Of a stretch of DNA of 64,000 bases, positions 44,761-56,710 are shown piece by piece (the stretch's first letter is position 1; the number at the start of each line of letters is the position of its first letter). The stretch is from Pinus tabuliformis (lineage: Eukaryota; Streptophyta; Pinopsida; Pinales; Pinaceae): positions 317,338,545 to 317,402,544 of the forward strand of contig CM062820.1 in the NCBI GenBank assembly GCA_031772625.1, in the 5' to 3' direction. The translations under genes were made by a program, and so were the position numbers. Below the pieces are notes generated by a model, which worked only from the letters and a program-made list of their open reading frames with translations, did no database searches and had not been told where the DNA came from.

Positions 44761-44984
44761 TGGTCCATATATTTTACCTATTGTCATGCTTGAGATCCTC
44801 GTAGGAAAACCTCTCTGAGGTTCCTGCACATGCTTCTGTCAAACCTCACTCGTCGAAAACTCGAGCCTCAACATCGGTAGATATTCCATCTACTATCTCG
44901 TCGTCTACCATTTCAGATGATGCATATGTCAACCTTCTTTCTTAGGATGATGCACCAAGTACTGCCACCACATCATGTAGTCAA

Positions 44985-45375
44985 TATTCTTTGAGTCCAC
45001 CCATCTTCCATTCTGATGAGGACATCATGGAAGCCATGACTACCCCTGATTACCCTTGGGATGATATGCACCATTGTGCATACTTCTTTCCATATTTACA
45101 AACCCAGAAGTTTCCCCCCATCTTACTCGTGATGATCGATAATGTATCCGATACCAAGCTTTTCGCTATCGTCTCATCGATGATGACCTTTATCGTCACG
45201 GTGTCGATTGTATCCTTCGTCATTGTCTCACTCATCATTATGGTTAGGACATTACATCATTCATAATGACTTGGGTAAGGGGACATATCTATTAAAGGGT
45301 TTCGAAGGCCAACTTCTTCCTAATCCTCACAATGCACTCTAACTCAAGGAATTTTACCCATAGCATATCCCATTG
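44985..45375 (+). pseudogene. T1 pol linker plus integrase N- and C-terminal remnants
   Basis: FHSDEDIMEAMTTPDYPWDDMHH matches the pre-protease linker of Tat-like polyproteins. The frame then jumps to RYRLIDDDLYRHGVDCILRHCLTH (integrase N-terminal region, about 45170-45240), and next to GTYLLKGFEGQLLPNPHNAL (integrase C-terminal region, about 45280-45350). The missing middle is the RT-to-integrase core. Confidence 0.68.
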
Positions 45376-45426
45376 ATTTGCATGTATTTATGTAGGTTAC
45401 ATCATCTCATTTGTTGTCTTTTACAC

Positions 45427-45876
45427 CTTTGAGATGGATCCACCATCCACACTGTATATCAGTTATGCCGACAGTGCAAGTTGCTTCTTCAGGAATCTAG
45501 CCTCGATAGCATGGGCCATTTTCACCCACTTGCATATGTTAGTCCATTCCAATGGTGTGTGCATTGGATCTTCCACCAATAACTAGGATGAAACTGATGT
45601 CGTGATAGGTTTGTTATTCGATGCCCTTGCTCATCGCATCCTTCATATTCATATTTTTTTAGATTCTTTGCTGCTTGTCATGCAATTGAATGGTGTGTAT
45701 CATGTGCATAACCAAGTCCTATTTAGAAAATATCTACGAGTTAAGTTGTTGGTACGTGAATTTGAAACCACTACTTTCAGTCATGTTCCTCGAGCCCAAA
45801 ATAACTATGTAGATACCATTGAAAGTAGCATTCTAGATTGGCATTTATCACATGTATACCATAGAAGACAACCATA
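45427..45876 (+). pseudogene. T1 second RNase H (RVT_3 / archaeal type), after integrase
   Basis: LYISYADSASCFFRNLASIAW supplies the first Asp. The TNN.DETDVVIGLL block holds the Glu, IHIFLDSLLLVMQLNGVYHV the second Asp, and VPRAQNNYVDTIESSILDW the last conserved region. The domain follows the integrase C-terminus rather than lying between RNase H and integrase. One stop and reading errors are present. Confidence 0.72.
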
Positions 45877-48234
45877 AACAAAACACATGGCAAACAACAA
45901 TCATCATATAAAACATTCATAACCAAGTTATGTATCGACATATAAAAATAAATGTGTTTGGAGTCTACCACTCAAAATACATCCGGTACGCCCATAACAT
46001 ACTGGGAGGCACATAGGCCCCTACATCTCCTTATCATCCTTTGGAGGATCTAGTGCCAAGTTGGACTAAGATGCTTGAATCCATTTTTCGGGCACTCAGA
46101 ACACAATGGCGCTCAACAAACTCCTCCTGCTAGGGAGCATCATTTGCACCTTTTCATACCAGATCAGTCCATCACATATGCTTGCCAAGAGTATCCCATT
46201 ATTGGGGGAATGATGGTTTTCCCCTAGCCATCTTCAATTTATTAATATAGGTCTCGGCCTAGATCTTGTTGGATCTAGGTATGGTCGATTATCCTCCCAT
46301 TCCTTAGATAGTTTGTCCTACCGACCTCTTCGATGATCCATATTCACATCGCATATTGTTTGATACCATATCTTAAAATATTCTACTCTATGTTATACCA
46401 CATTTACCACATAGTCCCCATGCTTGACTTAGTGGGTGAGGATTATTCTAGACCTCCTCTAGTAGTTCATTCTCATTTTCACCTTCCCTTAATTCTTCAC
46501 TAGGAACCATCGTTCCAAGAAGAATTAAGGCCATCTTTAGACAAGTAAGGCCACTTGCTTGAAATTCGCATATCTTGATTCCAATGGTTGGTTTGTCTAC
46601 TACGATCTCCACAAGATTTAGGACATTTTCCTCCTCTCCAAATTCACCAAAGCTCAATGAAGTGAATTAAATTGGAGGGAAAACACCCTTTTATAGGAAA
46701 ACCCACATTTTTTATGTCACCCATTCTGATCAAACTGTATCTCAATTTGGTGAACTATCAGCACCATTGGAAAGCTTTGATTGAGCAATAAATGGGTCTC
46801 TCTTCATTTTTGATGATTTGACACTTCACCTGGAAGTCATTTTTCCAAGAAGGGTCACTTCGTTGCCTCTCAAAATCAAATTTCTTCATATGTGACACTT
46901 GTACTTTGGGGACCATCTTCCCTTGGAATTTGTCATCTCATGTGTCAATTTTCATCAAGATAAGCCATCATTTTCTCATGTTTTCATGGTCCCCACCGAG
47001 CCTATTCTATGTGGCAACATCATCGAGTCACCCTTGTTCAGAGCATCTACGATGAGTCACCTTTGCATCCATGGGGTATATTTTGTGTCCCATTGTATCA
47101 TGTCATAGTATTCCATCCAGATTTGCATACCATTCATCCTGTGACCTTCGGTCATATTGTCCACCATCCCCTCTGGAGTCGAGTCAGTCGTTGCCAAGTC
47201 AACCATGCACTTCATGCGCTGACAAGGGAAGTCATTTGTTTGCCCCTCAATCCCATTTTCCCCATTTTCCATGGTGTAAGTCCATCAGTCACCTTCCTAT
47301 TTTCCCTCATGCCTTAGTTGAGGATCCTGATTGCCTCACCTATGGCGGGCCATATTCTATCAACATCAACACATCTATTCTAGAAGAATGGCTTAGAGGG
47401 CGGTGTATTTTGGTTCCATCTTCGACTCTTGTTTGGTGCCTTGGATCAAGAAAAGGGAATCATCATTTCCCTTTGACTTGATTGTTTCATGCTCGTGATT
47501 CATACACTTGATGGTCCAGTGATGCAACAGATTGTACCAGTGATTCCCAGGTTTGTGTGTGAGATGTTTCAGACCTCATGAGGGGGTGGCCCTTCAGGTA
47601 GCCCCCCACATGCCCGAATGAATTCATACTTTGCTACAGCCTCAGATGCAGTTCTGCAAATTTGTTGGGTTTGGTTCTTGCCACTTGCAACACTCATAGC
47701 ATGCATGTCTCCTTCAGATGATCCATTCAGTTTTGCAGAGCCATTTCCTGTTCAGTAGGGGTTCTTTGGTTGTTATACCCTCCCCCCCACCCATTTTTTC
47801 AGGGAAGAGACATTATGTCTCATGTACTTAAATGTTATTGTATTCATTCTTGGATCATGTTTTTCCAGGCACATTATGTATGGGATACATTGTATTATTT
47901 CTTGACTCATTTATGCTAGCATGTCATGGACCATTCAACATGTACTTTAGTGCTCAGTTTCATTTTGCTGGGCACACCATTATTATTTGTACTCAGTTAT
48001 CTCGGTGGGTATGGGTATGCCTTCCCTGCCTCATTTGATATCAGGTACCATAGAATAAAAGGATACTTACATCATTTAGTTAGTCTCTCCCTCTCAGTCA
48101 CTATCCTCTTTCGATTCAGCTCCATTGGTCTCTCTCTCTCTCTTTGACTCCCCTACGGTGTCTAGTGATTGTGTCCTTACAATGTACTTTAGTCATATGT
48201 TTTTCTCCTAACACTTGTACATTGGGGGGCAATT
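45877..48234. other. T1 3' non-coding region
   Basis: 2.36 kb with no recognised plus-strand gene; ends in PPT TTGGGGGGCAATT at 48222-48234. On the minus strand a 70-codon open frame (46657-46448, no ATG at the start) lies about 35 bp downstream of a TATAAAA (46695-46689). Confidence 0.5.
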
Positions 48235-49326
48235 TGATATCACCAAAAATTGATCATTTAGCCATAACCTACTATATCGATTGAGGTACACCATGTAGGG
48301 CCAATTTTACCATGGTAAAATTGCTTTCGCTATAAGAAATTACTTAGTAAACCACATTTTTTAAGTTATTTTCGGTTAAACCCATGAAGAATAATTAAAT
48401 AAATCATTATTTATATAATTGTCTTCTAGGAATAATTAATTAAACCATTGTTTAACTAAGATTCCTTGTCATATTTGACCCAATCATGAGAAATAATTAG
48501 ATAAATCATTATTTTTCTTATTTTTCTCTAGGAATAATTAATTAATCATTATGTAGTTATTATTCCTTGTCCAAGTTTGACTAAATCCTCTAGGAATACT
48601 TAAACAAATCATTATTTTTTTATTATTCCTTAACCACATTCCTTGAGATGATAAATAAATCATTTATTTATTTACTATTTCTAAATAAAAGTATTTAATC
48701 AATTTAAATACTTTTTCCCTCCGACCAAATATAATAAAATATTCCAAATAGTTAATTCTAGAATTTGGTTAATAATATTTTATTATTTTCCATTATTCGA
48801 GAATAACCTAATATTTTGTTCTAAATTGGAGGGTTTTACATCCATTCTTCACTTTCGATTATTTTCATTGTTGCACTCACTGTTGCAGTGCTGATTATTA
48901 TCATTGTCGCTTGCCATTTTCATTTTCCATTTGAGTTCTCATTGAGCTCAAACATTTTTTGCTGGGTTTACACATTGTAGAGAGGAGAGACTATATAGAA
49001 CTGAAGACATTGAGGATAGCCAAGAACCCACCCCACAGAGGGGGACTAGTAACATCATTTGTTCCCTTGAAAAGTGTCACATAATAAAATCTATTCTTTA
49101 TATCTGGTTTTCATTGGGTTATTGGAGTTATTTGCGCTTAATTCCTTATTTCATTTTGCTATTTAACTATTTTTGTTGCATAGATTAGGACTTTGGCAGG
49201 TTTTGTTTATATCATTTGCTGCAAATCCACACTATTTTACATCAATTTTTACTGTTGAGGTTGTTTCCCATCCACAGTCTAAAGTGGTTTCTTTTCGTAC
49301 ACTCTCGATAAGAATACCATACAACA
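48235..49326 (+). repeat. T1 3' LTR
   Basis: TGATATCACC...ACCATACAACA, 1092 bp, homologous to 42795-43883 (about 93% by eye). Confidence 0.92.
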
Positions 49327-49331
49327 GTTAG
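49327..49331. repeat. T1 target duplication GTTAG, right
   Basis: Pairs with 42790-42794. Confidence 0.88.
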
Positions 49332-49605
49332 GCCATGGGTTCTTGTAGGTAGGCCTCTGGTGTAACCCATAAACCTCGCCCATAAATTAGGGATTTTATA
49401 TTTTTTTCATATTTTAAATCATATATGTGGTTTGGGTATAGCTAGACCCGCGTGTGCACATGATTTTTGAAGGGAAGATCGCGTATGGAATTTAAAATAA
49501 TGTTTTTAATACTTGGACCAAGTCTCAAGGGAAAACACTGCCCAAGGCCATGACTCAGAGCATCAATTATATAAGGGTGATAAATGATGTTATAATAGAT
49601 GCCCC
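49332..49605 (-). repeat. T2 3' LTR, inner part (putative)
   Basis: Minus-strand sequence just downstream of the purine tract TTAGGGGGCAT (plus 49601-49612), the expected start of the T2 3' LTR. Continues at 42794 once T1 is removed. The TG terminus is not clear. Confidence 0.38.
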
Positions 49606-52600
49606 CTAATATATGAGGTTAGAAGGGGTACATGATGGACGAAATGTATTAAGTGTATAGAAAGAATCACGCGAGGACTTGGGAGGAGATCACCAAATTC
49701 TAGCCTTCCAAACCAATGGAAGAGATCAGAAATAAATCTCATGTCAAAGGTGGGCATACCCATTCTTAGAGATGGTAAAGTACGTCCACATATTAAGTGT
49801 AGAGTGGATCCAATATGTATACAAGTACAAAGGAAACTGAGAAATACATATTGGATCATCTGATCATAGCTGCAAATGTACATATCAAGGCCATGTCATA
49901 ATATCACATATAAAAAAACTGATCAATGATGATGAAGTAGATATCTAGCACTGATGTTACATAATTGATCCTCAAAAGTACCAAGTCAAAAAGTGGAGTA
50001 ATGGTACTGCATGCAACTTGGGTGCAAACATATAAAATTTTGTTGTGATGAACTACAACATATAAGGTGGATGGTGTCACTGGCAACAAACTATAGGGAC
50101 TAACAAGTGAACCAACAAAATTTTGATGCAACCCAAGGTCTTCACCGATCACTATGGTACATTTCAAAACTATGTGAATAAATAAGCTGAAGTCGACCAT
50201 GTGATAAATCGTTTGATTACCGGTCATTGATGTATACCGTTAACAAACGTGAGACAACTCACCAATAATGATGATGAGAGTGAAGGTTCCCTAGTACAAT
50301 CTAACAAGTGCGAATAAATGAGTTGAATTCGAACATTTGAGAGATATATCAATAAGGAGACATTGATGTATTCTCACTGTCGATGGCAAAGGATTCTGCC
50401 ACTAATGACTACAAACCCTAAGGTACTGAAAAATGACTCTAGACCTTGTTACCAGAGTAATGATTTGGAGTTGATGGGAAAATATCTGTTGGAAGGAAGG
50501 CATTAAGGCATCCCACATCAATCCAGCGTGAGTGTAACCCACAAGCTAATAATTTGGAAGGAATCGGATGAAGAAAGATGAAGTAACCATACTGTAACAC
50601 ATTTTTGGCGTACACAAGATGTAGCTAGCATACGACAGAAACCCTCTGAACTAACCAATAATGAAAGTTGACACAAAGGTGAGGAATCCACCAATAGGGT
50701 CAAATGGAAACCAAGGTATTGCACAAATCCCAATGTGTGATAGTGTAAGCTGATGTCGAACACAAACCACTCAATCAAAGACACATGATATTGACCGATG
50801 TTGAGCACAAGGTTACCTATCAATGATGGAAATAGGGCTAGGGCACAGATCTAGGCTTACTCACAGGGAAATTTGTCGAATTCGGTAAGAGAGGACCTGC
50901 CAACAAGAAGTAAATGGAGACTTTCTTAACCAACACGAGCAGAGGACCAAGTAGCTGATGTGATATTGAACATAACTCTAACAGATTGGGTATGGCTGCC
51001 TGAAAATGAGTCAAGAGACACTGTAGAAAGGCCGACTTGATTTTACTTCCCTTGAACGAAATCATGACTCAAATGTGACTGTATGGCAGCATATGATAAA
51101 TTTGTATAATTTTGTCATGTAGGAGGCACAAACAAACTCTCTGCATGATTGGAAGAGATAACCAACCCGAGGAGTACTCACTTAATGACAAGGTTATGGA
51201 TCTCCTAAGTCAAGATAAAGCCCATCCCATTGCAAGAAAGACTTCCTCTGAGTGCTTTGTTCAAGGGAGACACAATTGACACTCGCTGCCATCAATTATG
51301 GAAGTAAAGTCTCTTTCCTACTCTTTTGGAATATATAATTTTTTTGTTTTTTTTCATATTTAGAAAACATGAAAATGAATTAAAGAATGTCTATGGTACA
51401 ATGGAAAGAATGAGTGTCCAAATACATATGCATTAGTTCCTAGGAGGGGACATTGATATGCTCAATGTAAGGTGACGAAATTAGTCAATGACACTCAAAG
51501 GAATTTTCTATCCATGGGTACAAGGTGTCAAGTTGTAGAGGCTAAGTGATTGCAAGGTTGATTTTGCAGAAAGACATGGTCAAAAAGTGGCTTATACATG
51601 AGTCCAAGTGAAGCCGAATTAAGGCCAAAAGGTATAAATAGTCAACATGCAATGCAGCAGTATAAGTCAACATGTGGGAGACTCTAGGGTATGAATCCAA
51701 AACGATATCAAAGAATAAGGAGAATGAAACTTCATTGCAAAATTCATTGCAGGACTAAAGAGGAATCTTGAGCCTACTCAATCTTTGCAGCATAGGAAAC
51801 ATATGTTAGGGAGGATATAACTAGGAAGCCCATGTAAAGGAAGGATCTACCATCATGTCATGATTTTATAAATTGGTGAGTAAAAATGGTTTAAGAATCA
51901 TAACAAAATGGGGTCGATCCTATGGCAACATATCGCAGTATGCAGGCTAGAATGCATAATGCAATAGAAAAAGTGATCTTCCCTAGCCTATATGCCAGTG
52001 ACAAAAACAATATCTGTCATGATGGGTCAACAATCATGGAATCTAAGTGGTAGAAAAAATCTCAAAGTATCCAATTTAACCTAAACAACAACCTATCCTA
52101 GCACTCAAAGCCAAAAGGTAACAAAATTTATAAAATTAAATATAAAACATAAACTTTGGAAAAGTGGGTTTTTAAAAGTTTTTGAAATTACAGGTTATAA
52201 ATAGACCTTTTGACTTTCCAAACCTCATTTGTGTTTTTAAAAATCGATTGAAAGAGCTTTGGAGAAAAAACCGGCAACCACAATCCACCCTATTTCTGAG
52301 CCCTAACAACTACCAAACTTCCAGGTAATCCTCAAATTAGATTTCTCAATTAATTGTTATGTATTTCAAGTATTTTCTCCACAATTTCACCATAAAAAAT
52401 TGTTTTTAGGTTTTTACTTTGCACGTACGCGGGTTGGCCATATCGAAGTCACGTATTAGTAAGCCCTATACACGACTGTGTTTGAAGTAGACCCACGTGT
52501 GTACAATGAAATTTTTTAAATTATGAATTTTAATGGATCAAAATGCTTGAATTGCAGGATGATTATTACATGAAAGGAAAGAGAGCACAGTTCAGTAGAT

Positions 52601-52606
52601 AATGAA
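49606..52606. other. No recognisable gene
   Basis: About 3 kb. Minus-strand open frames of about 100 codons at 49590-51065 have biased hydrophobic/Cys/His composition and match no motif known to me. TAGACCC(A/G)CGTGTG words at about 49450 and 52490 recur, hinting at a shared repeat or leader. Confidence 0.45.
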
Positions 52607-53890
52607 GTGATGAATGATCCATTAGCACTAGATGCACTAAGAGGATGTGGATTATTGAAAAATTTCAAAATTCCAATATGAAAACTAACAAAAGATTGCT
52701 AGAAATGCTTGTCCAATACTGAGATCCAGAATAATATGATTTTATGATTGATTAGATGCCCTTGCGCATTGAAGTAGAATACATATAATTCATCACTGGA
52801 CTTTCTCGGAGAGGAGAGTCAGCCAATTTTCAAGGCAAGACCCGAGGAAGCCCTACCGTGGATGACTACATTCACGTTTACTGCTCCAAGAACAATGAGA
52901 AGGTAGGGACACACATCCCAATCAAGAATGTGGAGAGTCTGCCCCTCATAATTCTCCTTTTTACCATTGTGATGGTAGCAGGATCAACCTCATTTCACCA
53001 AGCTTCACGTGTGACAATGAGTTTAGCAATGGATTGCCTTACCATAGTCTTTGATTGGTGTACAACCCTCCTAATCAATATGAAAAAACAACTTACTTAT
53101 ATTAAGAAGAGTAATCCCAAACACTTTGGGTACGATACTATCCTTTACACTTTCTTCCCTAAGAAGCTACCAGGACTTCGACCCAACATAATGTCCACCA
53201 TTAGCAGTGATAAATATCCATGGATAGGTAGATGAGCTGACTTGATGAAGAGACTAAAGGGTGGTGAGGTCCCTAGAATGTCATTTGATGACAAGTTTTT
53301 CCTTTTGTGGGAACAACAAGTCATTACCATCGAGGACTACCCTTATGCAAGGATGGACATCAGAGCAGATCTCGATCTAGTGCTTCCACCCAGCATTGCA
53401 TGTCATGCCATTGGTAAAATTATTTTTAAGTTTGTAATGTTATTTGATTTTTTTGGATTTCAAAATTATGAGTTGAAATTATTTTTTATAAGACAAAAAT
53501 TCTTACAAAATTGTTTGATCATGAGACAGATGTGGGACCGGTAAGACCTGAGGGTCTACCAAGGCATAGATGTCATGGAAGAGACGCAGAGAATGTCGTA
53601 GCTGAGATTGAGAGAGTCATCCATACCGTACAGAGGAAATTGGATAGATTGACTCACCAAGTACTTATGGAAATGATAGAGGATCTACCAGAGGCTATGC
53701 AGAGACGCATGGTAGGAGTACCATGAGATTGGGTGCAGCTCTTCCGTTGGGTGGCTAGTGCCATCATCTTGTTCCGAGATGCACATCCGGGACTTGGCCC
53801 ATACATATAGATTAGAGATGTCCAGACTGTTTTGATAGACATGATTGGGCTTAATCCCTAATGTTGTAGGACATTTTGTCCCGATTTTGT
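52607..53890 (+). pseudogene. Spliced ORF resembling a plant-mobile-domain-like (transposon-associated) protein
   Basis: Plus-strand coding sequence, antisense to T2. Blocks: DPLALDALRGCGLLKNF, LLEMLVQY, MPLRIEVEYI, ITGLSRRGESANFQGKTRG, then the open frame from MDDYIHVYCSKNNEKVG (52858) through SFHQASRVTMSLAMDC, FDWCTTLLINMKKQLTYI, KHFGYDTILYTFFPKKLPG, ADLMKRLKGGEVPRMSFDD and FLLWEQQVITIEDYPYARMD. A GT-AG intron of 116 bp (53414-53529) joins codons in frame to VGPVRPEGLPRHRCHGRDAENVV and IERVIHTVQRK. TGA near 53725 and TAG near 53808 then break the tail. The general look is of PMD-like proteins carried by plant transposons, but I cannot confirm the family. Confidence 0.5.
53414..53529 (+). 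other. Putative GT-AG intron in PMD-like ORF
   Basis: Begins GTAAAATT, T/A-rich, ends GAGACAG. Removal keeps phase (1 nt + 2 nt codon) and links two open frames that are otherwise out of register. Confidence 0.55.
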
Positions 53891-54059
53891 ATAATATTTT
53901 GAGAATAAAACTTCTATCTATATACAGGTGGTTTCATGATGTGATGATCATATATATAGATGGTTTTTTATTATTTTTTATTTTAATGTGATGAATGATT
54001 AATATGCCAATCTAATTCCTGATTAGCTATGGAATCAGAAAAATGAATTTTCTGATCGT

Positions 54060-54420
54060 GGACTATGAATAAATGTGATAAAATTAAATGATATTTGTAA
54101 TAAACGCACTCACAAAAATTGGCGATATAAATAAGGACCTTTAACATGATAGAAGTTATTTAACTGAGACACCACCAATTGTGAGTCCAAGTATACTACT
54201 AACGAATCAATACCAATATATATTGCTTCAGACAGTAAATTGACAACAATAGTATATTCAGAAAAATTGTTTGGAGCAGGGTCGATACATATGCCTCTTG
54301 AAACTAACAACTGACCGGATTGATAGTAAATCACCCAAGCCATGGAAGCCAAATTATAGGTATGTCGACAAGCACCATCAGTGAACCCTAGATAAACTAG
54401 ATCATCCATCAATACCTACC
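54060..54420 (-). pseudogene. T2 second RNase H (RVT_3 / archaeal type), after integrase
   Basis: DLVYLGFTDGACRHTYNLASMAW gives the first Asp, NNFSEYTIVVNLL the Glu, and SLVVYLDSQLVVSQLNNFYHV the second Asp. Located downstream of the integrase C-terminal end (NGLHIKKYYA, about 54500), the same order as in T1. Confidence 0.78.
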
Positions 54421-54511
54421 AAAGCAGATAAAAAATATCGATATCAGTATAAAACCTACAGACAGATATGCAAAAATATATACAATATCTACAAGCAAGC
54501 ATAATACTTCT

Positions 54512-55440
54512 TAATATGGAGCCCATTTCTGAGCTCTGCCAGCTTGTTTCCATCAAAACCAACCAATTCGTAAGCTCATTTTTTCAATAACTTTTTAATG
54601 ATAAAAGGACCGTACCACATGGGTTTAAAATTACCATCCCCCAAGGAGTCTTTGCCTTGGTCATATACCAGGACAAGGTCACCTTCAGATAAAACCATAA
54701 GACGTACAACCTTATCATATTGGACCTTCACTCTCTTTTTATGAGCTTCGTTAATTATAGCTACATCTCGACGTTGCTCATCAAGATGTTCCAAATAAAC
54801 AAGGCATTCTTCAAGACTGGAAGTGTCTGGAAGAAGTTCTACAACTAATTTAAGAGAAGGAATTTCAAATTCCATAGGGAAGATCGATTCCAAACCTTAA
54901 ACTAGTTGAAAGGGAGTGAAACCCGTAGCGATCTTAACCGTTATCCAGTATGCCCAAAGTGCTGGATATAACATGATATTCCAATTGGATCAAGCTTTAT
55001 TAATTTTCCTTTATAGGATAAGTTTCATGGATTTATTCATGGCTTCCACCTGACCATTGGCCTGAGGATAGTAAGGAGATGAATGCTCTTGCTGGAAACC
55101 CAACTTGAGAGCCAATTTAGCCATCATCTTGTTTTAGAAATGACTGCTATGGTTAGTGACAATCTCTTTTGGAATGCTGAAACGAGAAATGACTTGGTTG
55201 AATAGAAATAGGGTTGTTGTTTCACCCTCATTCACAACAGTGGGCATAACTTCGGCCCACTTAGTAAAGTAGTCCACTGCTACAATAATATATTTATGGC
55301 CATTTTCCCAAGGCGGGTTACAAGTTGTAAAATCAATGCCCCACTTTGTGAATGGACTGACTGTAATAACATGAAAGAGAAGATCTGGATGAGCGCACAT
55401 TTTATGAGTATAAACCTAACAAGGTGGACATTTTTTTACT
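54512..55440 (-). pseudogene. T2 integrase
   Basis: Core start VITVSPFTKWGIDFTTCNP and HKYIIVAVDYFTKWAEVMPT (55380-55230), PKEIVTNHSSHF (Asp replaced by Asn), EHSSPYYPQANGQVEAMN with the Glu (about 55080), TGFTPFQLV, then PMEFEIPSLKLVVELLPD, HLDEQRRDVA, VQYDKVVR, LSEGDLVLVYDQGKDSLG, MWYGPFIIKKLL and the terminal YELVGFDGNKL. Three frames are needed, with many stops. Confidence 0.82.
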
Positions 55441-56160
55441 ACCTCAACACAATCTTTGAAAATTGAAGGCCAAAAATACCATGCACACAAGATTTTGTAG
55501 GTTGTAGCAAGACCAGATAGATGACCACCACAAGCTCCATTGTGGAAATCATTCAGCACTAACTTAACTTCTTCTAAGGTTAAGCATCATCTAAGGATTG
55601 AATCAACCCCGCGACGATATAAAGTGTCACCGATAATAATATAACTTTTAGCTAAGTGACGTAATTTTTTTCGCTCATCCTTTGAAAAAGTGAGAGGAAA
55701 ATTTGAAGTCTGAAGGTATATTATAATATCTCCATACCAAGGATCTTATGAAGAAATAAGGAAAATATGTTCATGAGAGAATGATTCCTCATAAACCATT
55801 TCTTCTTCACAAGGAAACTCTGAGATTAATTATGAAAATACTAAAGATTTCTTAGATTTGGCTGACAAGAACTTGAGATCGAATTCTTGTAAAATAAAAA
55901 TCCATTTGTTATATTTTCCCCCAATCACTCGTCTACTGAGAACAAACTGAAATGGGTTGAAAACCTTTAAAGTCCATAGAATAAGTAGAGTCAAGAGTCC
56001 AAGCCGAAGCCACATCTCCATCTAAATCCTCCGGTGAGAGAGGAGTAGGATCAAAATGTACAATGTTAACTATAAGGTGATAAGCAATTTCAGTTGTAGA
56101 CATGGGAAATTCCATTCCACCCACTTTCCCATCTTCAAATGTGGTTGTAGAAGAGGGTAA
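55441..56160 (-). pseudogene. T2 RNase H C-terminal linker to integrase zinc region
   Basis: AYHLIVNIVHFDPTPLSPEDLDGD (56090-56015), ISVCS, then in another frame RRVIGGKYNKWIFILQEFDLKFLSAKSKKSLVF (55935-55840), followed by the RRGVDSILR-type and GACGGHLSGLA-type integrase N-terminal region near 55600-55500 in broken form. Confidence 0.65.
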
Positions 56161-56660
56161 GGGCCAAGGATCCCAAAAATAATGAGTTCTGAAGAACTCT
56201 CTTCAAGAAGGGGCCTTGGATGATGAAATGGCATTTATTCGAGCAATAAGAGAAACAATATCAAAAGTAACCATGAATGAAGAATACATTTAGACTCCTA
56301 AATTCTCAACAGGATGTTTGGAATTCTTCAACAAGGGAACAAAGGAATCAGAGGATGCATTAGATTATTTTGGAGAACAATCCATCTGATAAATAGTAAA
56401 AATTCTCCCTTCACGGGGAAAGCATAAGATGCAAAATAATGTTAATACAATGGCATCCATTTCATAAATCTAATTTCATCCCAATAGAATATTATAATCA
56501 AAATTTGCATCAACTGTTTCTACCTCGATATTAACCCCCAACACAGATGGGAAAGGCTAGAATAATTCCATGCAACCTATGAGAATGACCATCAAATGCA
56601 GTCAAGAGAGTAGGTGAAGGAATAGCTTGAGGATATCTGATAGATTTCCAACATGTAATC

Positions 56661-56710
56661 GACATGACACACATGGAAGCACCCTCATCAACTACAATTT
56701 GAAAGATATT
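56661..56710 (-). pseudogene. T2 protease active-site region (DEGAS)
   Basis: FQIVVDEGASMCVMS on the minus strand occupies the retropepsin active-site position, but reads Asp-Glu-Gly instead of Asp-Ser/Thr-Gly. The preceding open frame (57196-56735) is the gag-protease linker with IERPVVHPITRMSKGS and RSALLTGIKEV. Confidence 0.6.

Larger units (their letters stand above)
42795..49326 (+). mobile_element. T1: internally deleted Tat-like gypsy element
   Basis: LTRs of 1089 bp (42795-43883) and 1092 bp (48235-49326), perfect GTTAG duplications at 42790-42794 and 49327-49331, PPT TTGGGGGGCAATT. The 4.35-kb interior keeps gag-like sequence, the two ends of integrase and a second RNase H. Protease, RT, first RNase H and integrase core are gone. 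No clear tRNA primer site follows the 5' LTR. Confidence 0.88.

Noticed and set aside
47071..47481. 136-codon plus-strand frame in T1
   Set aside because: Ser/Pro/His-rich with no recognisable domain; overlaps other open frames on both strands in a region lacking conserved motifs.
49590..51065. Three minus-strand open frames of about 75-107 codons
   Set aside because: Biased hydrophobic composition, no motif, no shared family; most likely chance openness.
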